NCBI GenBank assembly: GCA_024638395.1
Contig: JAHEKK010000155.1
Location: 1 to 7,252, forward strand
DNA from: Gemmatimonadota bacterium
GTDB taxonomy: Bacteria; Gemmatimonadota; Gemmatimonadetes; Longimicrobiales; Gaopeijiaceae
Length of the DNA: 7,252 nucleotides
Reading direction: 5' to 3'
In this document: piece after piece, positions 1 through 6,399 of the stretch
Numbering within the stretch: the stretch's first letter is position 1
How the letters are laid out: each line of letters opens with the position of its first letter
Position numbers and translations under genes: made by a program
Notes under the pieces: generated by a model
The model's database searches: none
What the model was told of the DNA's origin: nothing
Seen by the model: only the letters and a program-made list of their open reading frames with translations

Positions 1-75
1 CGGGCCGATCTCTTTCCGGAGACTCCCGTCCCGCCCCCCGCATCCCGTGCCGCCATGGGCTATGTCATACCCTGA
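1..75 (+). CDS. Possible C-terminal tail of an upstream gene (partial, doubtful)
   Basis: Frame 1 is open from the left edge and ends with TGA at 73-75, giving 24 residues with a proline-rich stretch (ETPVPPPAS). If real, it is the end of an upstream protein and its stop overlaps the ileS ATG at 62 by 14 bases. That would explain why ileS has no clear ribosome-binding site: it could be translated by coupling. DivIVA-type genes often precede ileS in other bacteria and can have proline-rich tails, but 24 residues are far too few to identify a family. All three forward frames are open here at high GC, so chance is a serious alternative. Confidence 0.28.
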   Translation, partial: RADLFPETPVPPPASRAAMGYVIP

Positions 76-3000
76 TCCGCCTACCACCCTGACGGCGCTG
101 GAGGAATCCGTCCTCCAGACCTGGCGGGAGGAAGAGACCTTCAGGCGCACCCTCGAGGCGACCGAGGGTGCCGAGGAGTTCGTGTTCTACGAGGGTCCAC
201 CCACGGCGAACGGGCGGCCCGGCCTCCATCACATCATCAGCCGGACCCTCAAGGACCTCTTTTGCCGGTACCACGCCCTCCAGGGCAAACACGTGACGCG
301 GATCGCGGGATGGGACACCCACGGACTGCCTGTAGAGATCGAGGCGCAGAAAGAGCTCGGGATCAGCGACAAGCGGGAAATTGAAGAGCGTGGGATCGCC
401 TGGTTCAACGAACAGTGCCGGGAATCCGTATTCCGATACAAGGAGGACTGGGAGAGGCTCTCCGAGCGTATCGCCTACTGGCTGGACTACTCACGACCCT
501 ACGTGACCTTCCACAAGGAGTACGTGGAGTCCGTCTGGTGGATCCTCAAGCAGCTGGCGGACAGGGGGCTGCTGTATCGGGGCCACAAGATCGTTCCCTG
601 GTGTCCCCGGGATCAGACGGTTCTGTCGTCCCACGAGTTGTCCCTGGGCTACAAGGACGTCGAGGATCCGTCTCTCTATATGACCATGGAGCTCCTCGAC
701 GGGTCGGGCCGGAAGCTCTTGGTCTGGACCACCACGCCCTGGACTCTGGTCTCCAACGTTGCCCTTGCCGTCAATCCGGACCTCTCCTACGTGGAGGTCG
801 AGCACGGGGGCGACGTGCTCATCGCCAGCCGCGGGCGAGCCGAAGCGTTGTTCGACGAGGCAGAGATCCGCGGCGAGGTGATTCCCTCGTCCCTGGTGGG
901 TCAGCGCTACCAGCGCCCCTTCGAGCTGCTCTCCGTCGAGAAGGGCAAGGCTTTCGAGATCCTGGCCGGCGACTTCGTCTCGGATGAGGAGGGATCGGGA
1001 ATCGTCCATATGGCTCCTGCCTACGGCGCCGACGACTACGAGATCGGGAGGAAGCACGGGTTGGCCGTCCTGGAGCCCGTGCAGGTCGACGGCACCTTCC
1101 CAGACGATCTGGACCTGGTGGGGGGCATGTTCTTCAAGGACGCGGACCCCGTGTTGGTCACGGACTTGGAGGCGCGGGGCCTGGTCTTCCGCCACGGGAG
1201 GCAAAGCCATTCCTATCCCCATTGCTGGCGCTGCGACGCCCCCCTGGTATATATGGCCCGCCACAGCTGGTTCGCACGCACGTCGGAGTTGCGGGACGAA
1301 CTCATGGCGAACAACGACCAGATCAACTGGCATCCCCCGGAAATGGGGCGGGGCCGGTTCGGGGATTGGCTCAAGGGCAATGTCGACTGGGCTCTGTCTC
1401 GGGACCGGTATTGGGGCACTCCACTCCCTGCGTGGGTATCGGAGGACGATCCGGACCGGGTCGAGTGGATCGGGAGCTTCGCCGAGCTGGCCGAGAAGGT
1501 GGGCCCGTTGCCCGAAGACTTCGACCCTCATCGACCGGGGATCGACGACTACACCTGGACGTGTGGGGAGACGGGGGCCACGATGCGGCGAACCCCCGAG
1601 GTGCTGGACGTGTGGTTCGACTCGGGGGCGATGCCCTGGGCTCAGTGGCACTATCCCTTCGAGAACCAGGAGCAGTTCGAGCGGCATTTCCCGGCGGACT
1701 ACATCTGCGAGGCGGTGGATCAAACCCGGGGGTGGTTCTATTCCCTGCACGCGATCTCGACCATGCTGGGCAAGGGACCGGCGTTCAGGAACGTGGTCGT
1801 GAACGACATGATCCTGGACGCGGAGGGGCAGAAGATGTCCAAGTCCCGGGGGAATACGGTGGACCCCTGGGATGCCGTGAACGAGCACGGCGCGGACGCC
1901 ATCCGGTGGCACATGGTCACCGTCAGCAACCCATGGCTTCCCAAGCAGTTCGATCCGGCGGCCCTCAGGGAGTCGTCGGCGCGATTCTTCGACACCCTCT
2001 TCAACACGTACCGGTTCTTCGCCCTCTACGCCAACGTGGAGGGGTGGTCTCCGGACACTCCCTCTCCTCCGGCCTCCCGCCGTCCGGCACTGGATCGCTG
2101 GTTTCTCTCCCGGCTGCACGGCCTGGTGGAACGCGTGAGGGGGGAGCTGGACGAGTACGAGCCCACGCGCGCCTTCCGCCTCGTCGGTGAGTTCGTCGAT
2201 GGGGATCTGTCCAACTGGTACGTGCGCCGTTCGCGGGGGCGCTTCTGGGGCAACACGGATGCCGAAGACCAGTCCGCCGCCTTCAGAACCCTTTACGACG
2301 GGCTGAGGCTCGTGGCGTCGCTGATCGCGCCGGTCACCCCCTTCGTCTCCGACTGGCTCCACCGGGCCCTCACGGGAGGGTCCAGCCATCTGGCCCCCTA
2401 TCCCGAGGCCGACGCGGCCCTTGTCGACCAGGGACTGGAGGAGCAGATGGCCCATGTCCGCACCCTGTCCACCCTGGGTCGCGCGGCTCGCGAAGAGGTG
2501 AGGATCAGGGTTCGCCAGCCCCTCGGCACCATGCGGGCGGTCGTGCCCGGGACCGCCATGGATGCCGACGCCGTAGCGTTGTTGAAGGAGGAGCTGAACA
2601 TCAAAGAGCTCGATTTCAGCGTTTCCGCGTCGGACATGGTGGCGTTGAGCGCCCGTCCGAACTACCGGAGCCTGGGCCGTCGATTCGGCAAGGCGACGGA
2701 GGCGGCTGCCCAGGCCATCCGGGGCCTCGACGAGGGGCAGCTCCGAGCCTTCAGAGAGGGAGAGCAGATCGCGGTCCTGGTCGGGGGCGAGGACCACGTT
2801 CTCGAGCCCGACGACCTCGAGGTAGAGGAATCCGCCCAGGGGGACTGGGTGGTCCGCTCCGAAGGCGGCTACCTGGCCGCCCTCGATCCTGCACTCACCG
2901 AAGAGCTCCGGGCCGAGGGCCTCGCTCGGGAGATCATCAACAGGGTTCAGCGGCTCCGGCGGGACAGTGGCCTCGACATCACGGACCGGATTCGCCTCGC

Positions 3001-3175
3001 CGTGGCCGGGAGCGAGGTCGTAGTGGCCGCCGCCCGGGCCCACGGAGAGACCATCGCGGGTGAGACCCTCGCGACCGAGTTTCACGCCGCCGCGACGCCT
3101 GCGGACGGACTCGCCCACAGCCGGGAAGTGGATATTGACGGCGAGGCCGTGACGTTGGGCCTGTCCAGGGTGTGA
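62..3175 (+). CDS. ileS: Isoleucyl-tRNA synthetase, IleS2-like type with GXHH motif
   Basis: This cytoplasmic class I synthetase charges tRNA-Ile with isoleucine using ATP and edits mischarged valine. The protein is 1037 aa, normal for the long bacterial/eukaryote-like type. In order I see the N-terminal YPDPP segment; the first active-site motif as GRPGLHH (residues 51-57, G-L-H-H instead of H-x-G-H); the AGWDTHGLPVE segment (82-92); the CP1 editing domain with VWTTTPWTL (221-229) and GIVHMAPAYGADDYE (313-327); a CxxC pair (C388, C391); the DVWFDSG region (516-522); the KMSKS loop (591-595); and a C-terminal tRNA-binding region. I chose ATG 62 because the family usually starts just before YPDPP. 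A GTG at 47 is in frame and the frame is open to the left edge, so the start is not certain; neither start has a good Shine-Dalgarno. The stop overlaps the next gene's GTG. The GXHH variant is linked in the IleS2 family to very high mupirocin resistance. Confidence 0.97.
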   Translation: MSYPDPPTTLTALEESVLQTWREEETFRRTLEATEGAEEFVFYEGPPTANGRPGLHHIISRTLKDLFCRYHALQGKHVTRIAGWDTHGLPVEIEAQKELGISDKREIEERGIAWFNEQCRESVFRYKEDWERLSERIAYWLDYSRPYVTFHKEYVESVWWILKQLADRGLLYRGHKIVPWCPRDQTVLSSHELSLGYKDVEDPSLYMTMELLDGSGRKLLVWTTTPWTLVSNVALAVNPDLSYVEVEHGGDVLIASRGRAEALFDEAEIRGEVIPSSLVGQRYQRPFELLSVEKGKAFEILAGDFVSDEEGSGIVHMAPAYGADDYEIGRKHGLAVLEPVQVDGTFPDDLDLVGGMFFKDADPVLVTDLEARGLVFRHGRQSHSYPHCWRCDAPLVYMARHSWFARTSELRDELMANNDQINWHPPEMGRGRFGDWLKGNVDWALSRDRYWGTPLPAWVSEDDPDRVEWIGSFAELAEKVGPLPEDFDPHRPGIDDYTWTCGETGATMRRTPEVLDVWFDSGAMPWAQWHYPFENQEQFERHFPADYICEAVDQTRGWFYSLHAISTMLGKGPAFRNVVVNDMILDAEGQKMSKSRGNTVDPWDAVNEHGADAIRWHMVTVSNPWLPKQFDPAALRESSARFFDTLFNTYRFFALYANVEGWSPDTPSPPASRRPALDRWFLSRLHGLVERVRGELDEYEPTRAFRLVGEFVDGDLSNWYVRRSRGRFWGNTDAEDQSAAFRTLYDGLRLVASLIAPVTPFVSDWLHRALTGGSSHLAPYPEADAALVDQGLEEQMAHVRTLSTLGRAAREEVRIRVRQPLGTMRAVVPGTAMDADAVALLKEELNIKELDFSVSASDMVALSARPNYRSLGRRFGKATEAAAQAIRGLDEGQLRAFREGEQIAVLVGGEDHVLEPDDLEVEESAQGDWVVRSEGGYLAALDPALTEELRAEGLAREIINRVQRLRRDSGLDITDRIRLAVAGSEVVVAAARAHGETIAGETLATEFHAAATPADGLAHSREVDIDGEAVTLGLSRV

Positions 3176-4125
3176 CCCGCCACGCCTGGACGGTGGAGGA
3201 GGGGGGCGGGGGCCGCCTCGACCGTTATCTGGCCGACCTGCTTGGCCTTTCCCGAAATCGGATCACGAATCTCCTCGCCGAGGGGCGCATCACCGTCGAC
3301 GAGAAGCGTCCTCGCAAGAGCCACGTCGTGGAAGTCGGCCAGCGCGTGGTGGTAGACGTTCCGGAGCCGGTGCCCATCGAGGCCGCCGCGGAGTCGATCT
3401 CCGTACCGGTCGTCTTCCAGGACGCAGACATCGCGGTGGTGGACAAGCCGGCGGGACTCGTGGTCCACCCCGCCCCCGGCCACAGGACCGGGACGCTGGT
3501 GAACGCCTTGCTTCACCAGATCGGTGATCTGTCGGGCATTGGCGGGGCCCTACGGCCCGGCATCGTGCACCGGTTGGACAAGGACACCTCAGGGCTGCTG
3601 GTCGTGGCCAAGTCGGACCGGGCCCACCAAGGGCTCTCCGAGGCCCTGAGGGCCCGGGAGGTCAAGAGGGTCTATTCCGCAGCGCTGTGGGGTCACCTGG
3701 ACCAGGACCTCACCGAGGTGGAGGCTCCCATCGGCCGGGACCCGAAGAATCGCAGACGGATGGCCGTTCGGGACGAGGGCCGAGCCGCCCGGTCCACGTT
3801 CCAGGTCGTCGAAAGGTGGCCGACGGCCTCGTTCTGCACGGTCCGTCTGCACTCCGGCCGCACCCATCAGATACGCGTCCACGCCTTGCACCTGGGGCAC
3901 CCCGTGGTGGGGGACGATCTGTATGGTCCTGCCCGGGAGCGCGGATTCTCGGGTCCGAACCGGGCCTGGGCCGGAGAGCTTGCGCGACGTGTCCCCCGGC
4001 AGTTCCTGCACGCTTCGGAATTACGGTTCCGGCATCCCGTCTCCGGAGAGGAGTTGGGCTTCTCATCGCCGCTGCCGGAGGACCTTGCCGACGTGCGCCG
4101 CTGGGCTCTGCACACGGCCGGCTGA
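3172..4125 (+). CDS. rluD: RluA/RluD-family 23S rRNA pseudouridine synthase
   Basis: The enzyme isomerises specific uridines of large-subunit rRNA to pseudouridine; RluD homologues modify helix 69 of 23S rRNA. The 317-aa length is typical. An S4 RNA-binding domain spans about residues 13-60 (GRLDRYLADLLGLSRNRI at 14-31). The synthase domain begins near VVFQDADIAVVDKPAGLVVHP (80-100). The catalytic motif HRLDKDTSGLLVVAK is at 133-147, with Asp136 the expected catalytic residue. The HSGRTHQIRVH motif (227-237) and GDDLYG (247-252) are also present. The start GTG 3172 lies in the ileS stop (GTGA, 4-base overlap), so translation is probably coupled to ileS; no usable separate Shine-Dalgarno is visible. 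lspA, often found between ileS and rluD, is missing here. The exact target (RluD rather than RluA/RluC specificity) rests on overall resemblance and gene position, so the symbol is less certain than the family. Confidence 0.93.
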   Translation: MTRHAWTVEEGGGGRLDRYLADLLGLSRNRITNLLAEGRITVDEKRPRKSHVVEVGQRVVVDVPEPVPIEAAAESISVPVVFQDADIAVVDKPAGLVVHPAPGHRTGTLVNALLHQIGDLSGIGGALRPGIVHRLDKDTSGLLVVAKSDRAHQGLSEALRAREVKRVYSAALWGHLDQDLTEVEAPIGRDPKNRRRMAVRDEGRAARSTFQVVERWPTASFCTVRLHSGRTHQIRVHALHLGHPVVGDDLYGPARERGFSGPNRAWAGELARRVPRQFLHASELRFRHPVSGEELGFSSPLPEDLADVRRWALHTAG

Positions 4126-4311
4126 ATCCCGGCCCGGAGTCCCGCTGCAGGGTCGAAATGGGCTATTGCCCACTGCCCGTGCTGCCGATGCTTGTGTATG
4201 GCGACTTCGGGGGCATCCGGTACACGTGCCGCGGGCCCGCGGTCGCTGACTTCTTGGCCAGCGTCGCCCACCAGGGTCGACCCCGTTTCATCTACGCGCT
4301 CTCGAGATTAC
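4126..4311 (+). other. Intergenic gap between rluD and the DnaA-like gene
   Basis: This 186-base stretch is the only gap of note. It holds a small hairpin (TGGGC-TATT-GCCCA, 4159-4172), a 14-base palindrome (4229-4242) and a weak open frame from ATG 4158. I looked for sigma70-type -35/-10 pairs: TTGCCC at 4166 and TTGGCC at 4254 have no acceptable -10 partner at 16-18 bases. I see no stem with a T-run, hence no recognisable intrinsic terminator for ileS-rluD. The next gene's frame is open back to TTG 4192 and ATG 4198, but codons before 4312 have lower GC3 and encode a Ser/Pro/Arg-rich segment unlike DnaA, so I treat it as non-coding. A promoter for the downstream pair probably lies here, but I cannot place it. 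Confidence 0.55.
4229..4242. repeat. 14-bp perfect palindrome (CCGCGGGCCCGCGG)
   Basis: The sequence reads the same on both strands over 14 bases and lies 70 bases upstream of the GTG start of the DnaA-like gene. It could be an operator for a dimeric regulator or a short GC hairpin (5-bp stem, GGCC loop). It consists only of G and C in a GC-rich genome, so chance is quite possible, and it has no T-run that would make it a terminator. Confidence 0.35.
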
Positions 4312-6399
4312 GTGACGACAGCGGAGCTGGACCCCAGGCGTACGTTCGACTCGTTTGTAGTCGGTCCAGGGAATCGACTTGCCTCGGCCGCCGCACGACG
4401 GGCCGCAGACTCGCCGGGAACGAGCTACAATCCGCTCTTCATCTATTCGTCGCCGGGCCTGGGAAAGTCTCATCTCCTTGTCGCTACGTCACATAGGGCG
4501 AAGAAAGTCAATCCTGATCTCCAGGTGACCTATCTGTCCCTCGAGGCGTCCATCGACGCTATCGTGCGGGCGCTCGAGGCCGGATACACCGACGGATCGC
4601 TGGGGCCCGTCTCGAATCTGGACATGCTGCTCCTGGATGACGTCGAGCTGCTTGCAGGACGGAAGGCCGCTGAAGAGCTGTTCATCCGGATCCTTGGGGA
4701 GTTGAACCGGAAAGGCGGACAGATCGTCCTGGGGTCCAGCCAGGCGCCGTCGGAGATCCGGGATCTCGATCATCGTCTCGTCGAGCGCTTCTCCGGCGGG
4801 CTGATTGTCGACATCGCCACGCCGGAGTTCGATACGCGGGTCGACATCGCCCGACGCAAGGTTGAGGACCGGGGCGGGGAGCTGGCCAAAGGCGTGGCGG
4901 AGCTTCTGGGCAGGGTGTCGGTCACCAGCATCCGGGAGCTCTCCGGCATCATCAACCGACTGATGACCATTCAGGAGCTGGAGGGGCGGCTGGTCCAGAC
5001 CCAGGAGATTCCGGCGCTCCTGGAGAATCTGGATCTGCGGAGCGGAGACGAATTCGGGGCGTTTGTCGACGAACTCGCCGGCGATGTCGCGACAACGGTT
5101 GAAGTGGCCGACGCGCCGTGGCGACGTATCCTGCGGGAGGCCCTGGACGCGGGAGAGGCCGAGGGGTACAACTGCGGCCGCTTGCGACACCTCCTCGATC
5201 AGAGGACCCCGCCTCCGGACACCCGCCGAATCGTGGAGCGGTTCACCCACGATGTGGACCGGCTCAGAGGCATTCGTCAGGAGCTGCACCGCCTGGGTGA
5301 CCCTTGGCCCGAGGCGGCTCTCGGTGTCCTCCGGGACCCTGAGCGCATGGAAGAGGCCGAGGCGCTCCTCACTTCGGCCTACGAGCTAACCCGGGCCTAT
5401 CCACCCCTGCCGACGGCTCCGGGGATCGACGATCTGCCGAATCTTCCCGAGGCAGGCGACCAGGCACGACGGCTTCTGGCGGGAGCGGAGTCGGATCCGA
5501 GGCAGATCTACTTCTGGTCCGCCGAGGGGAAGGGGGCCCAGATGCTGCTGGCATCGATCGGGACGGACTTCCGGACTGCGAATCCCGAGGGCAAGATCGC
5601 CTTCATCTCGGTCCGGGACTTCACGGAGGACTTCATCCGGGCCCTGACCGCCGGGGTCGCCGGTGCCTGGCGCGAGCGCTGGTGGAAGGTCGACCTCCTT
5701 CTGGTCCACCGCCTTCAGGACCTGTCCGGAACCGAGCGGGCCCGGGATGAGCTCTTCCATCTCTTCGAGGCGGTCCATCGGTCCGGCGGCAGGATCGCCC
5801 TTGCGGCGGATCGGCCTCCTTCCAGGATCGCCGGCATCGACGACCGGGTGCGGAAACGCCTCGAGAAGGGCCTGGTCATCGAAGTCGAGTCAGACGACGT
5901 GCCCCGCCTGGGCACCCCGGCTGCCGAGCCGGTTTTCGATCCCGTTCTCGGGGCCAACGTGCTCGACGAAGACGCCTTGGCCGACTTCCCCGACATCGGG
6001 GGTGGTCTGGCCGCGTCGACCTCGGAACGCCAGAAGGACATTCGGGTGGAGAACCCCCCGACCGACGGACTCCTCACCATCGACCCTGGGGCCTTCGACG
6101 CCCTGGACTCCCTCCTGGCCGGTGGGGCCTCGTCCGCGACCAGTGCGTCCGGCTCCTTCCGGCAGGGCAGCTCCAAGGACACCGGCGACGAGCCTGACCC
6201 GACGCGGGGCTCGCCCTCGGCCACGGACGCCGCCGGATCCGACGACGAGGACGGGACGGAGGACCGGATCGTCGCCGCCGGGTTCGATTGGTCGCCCTCC
6301 CGAGAAGAGGTTGTGTGGTGCTGGCACAAGATGGACGACTTGATCGTCCAGGAGTGGACGGGACGGTCCAAGGGGGGAGGGGCCAGGCATGGCGCTTGA
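4312..6399 (+). CDS. Tandem DnaA-type AAA+ protein: active ATPase domain plus pseudo-ATPase domain
   Basis: The protein (695 aa from GTG 4312) is a DnaA-family ATPase without DnaA domain I or the DNA-binding domain IV. AAA+ domain 1 (about 8-240) has the DnaA-like entry TFDSFVVGPGN, Walker A SSPGLGKS (46-53), Walker B MLLLDDVELLAG (105-116), box VII arginines R155/R159 and sensor 2 SIRELSGIINRL (206-217). A helical linker follows (241-393). Domain 2 (about 395-528) aligns without gaps to a DnaA core, but the Walker A Lys/Thr are replaced by Gly408/Ala409 and the Walker B DD by His466-Arg467. It keeps ADRPP (499-503) and the box VII pair R512/R516, and lacks a lid. The tail (550-695) is acidic and Ser/Gly-rich and ends in a Trp-rich helix (EEVVWCWHKMDDLIVQEW, 665-682). 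GTG 4312 is chosen because DnaA similarity begins at LDPRRTFD; TTG 4192 and ATG 4198 are alternatives. The role is unknown to me. It is not a replication initiator, and ATP-dependent assembly or localisation is only an inference. Confidence 0.88.
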   Translation: MTTAELDPRRTFDSFVVGPGNRLASAAARRAADSPGTSYNPLFIYSSPGLGKSHLLVATSHRAKKVNPDLQVTYLSLEASIDAIVRALEAGYTDGSLGPVSNLDMLLLDDVELLAGRKAAEELFIRILGELNRKGGQIVLGSSQAPSEIRDLDHRLVERFSGGLIVDIATPEFDTRVDIARRKVEDRGGELAKGVAELLGRVSVTSIRELSGIINRLMTIQELEGRLVQTQEIPALLENLDLRSGDEFGAFVDELAGDVATTVEVADAPWRRILREALDAGEAEGYNCGRLRHLLDQRTPPPDTRRIVERFTHDVDRLRGIRQELHRLGDPWPEAALGVLRDPERMEEAEALLTSAYELTRAYPPLPTAPGIDDLPNLPEAGDQARRLLAGAESDPRQIYFWSAEGKGAQMLLASIGTDFRTANPEGKIAFISVRDFTEDFIRALTAGVAGAWRERWWKVDLLLVHRLQDLSGTERARDELFHLFEAVHRSGGRIALAADRPPSRIAGIDDRVRKRLEKGLVIEVESDDVPRLGTPAAEPVFDPVLGANVLDEDALADFPDIGGGLAASTSERQKDIRVENPPTDGLLTIDPGAFDALDSLLAGGASSATSASGSFRQGSSKDTGDEPDPTRGSPSATDAAGSDDEDGTEDRIVAAGFDWSPSREEVVWCWHKMDDLIVQEWTGRSKGGGARHGA
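6376..6380 (+). promoter_or_regulatory. Strong Shine-Dalgarno (GGAGG) for the DUF4388 gene
   Basis: GGAGG lies within the purine run AGGGGGGAGGGG (6371-6382), 8 bases before ATG 6389. It sits inside the last codons of the DnaA-like gene, where it encodes part of a glycine run. It fixes the start of the downstream gene and is the clearest ribosome-binding site in the window. Confidence 0.8.

Noticed and set aside
984..1802. Plus-strand open frames overlapping ileS in other phases (also 415-987 and 1222-2190)
   Set aside because: They are Arg/Gly/Ser/Pro-rich products typical of out-of-frame reading of GC-rich genes and match no family.
491..3118. Long open frame of 875 codons on the minus strand across ileS
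   Set aside because: It is a shadow frame of the high-GC ileS gene, lacks recognisable motifs, and is Gly/Pro/Arg/His-rich. ileS itself shows full family motifs on the + strand.
4159..4172. Small hairpin TGGGC-TATT-GCCCA after rluD as a terminator
   Set aside because: The stem is only five pairs and no T-run follows it, so it does not qualify as an intrinsic terminator.
4192..4311. N-terminal extension of the DnaA-like protein from TTG 4192 or ATG 4198
   Set aside because: The 40 extra residues are Ser/Pro/Arg-rich, have poorer third-position GC, lack a ribosome-binding site, and precede the point where DnaA similarity begins. GTG 4312 fits better, though its own ribosome-binding site (GAGA at 4304-4307) is weak.
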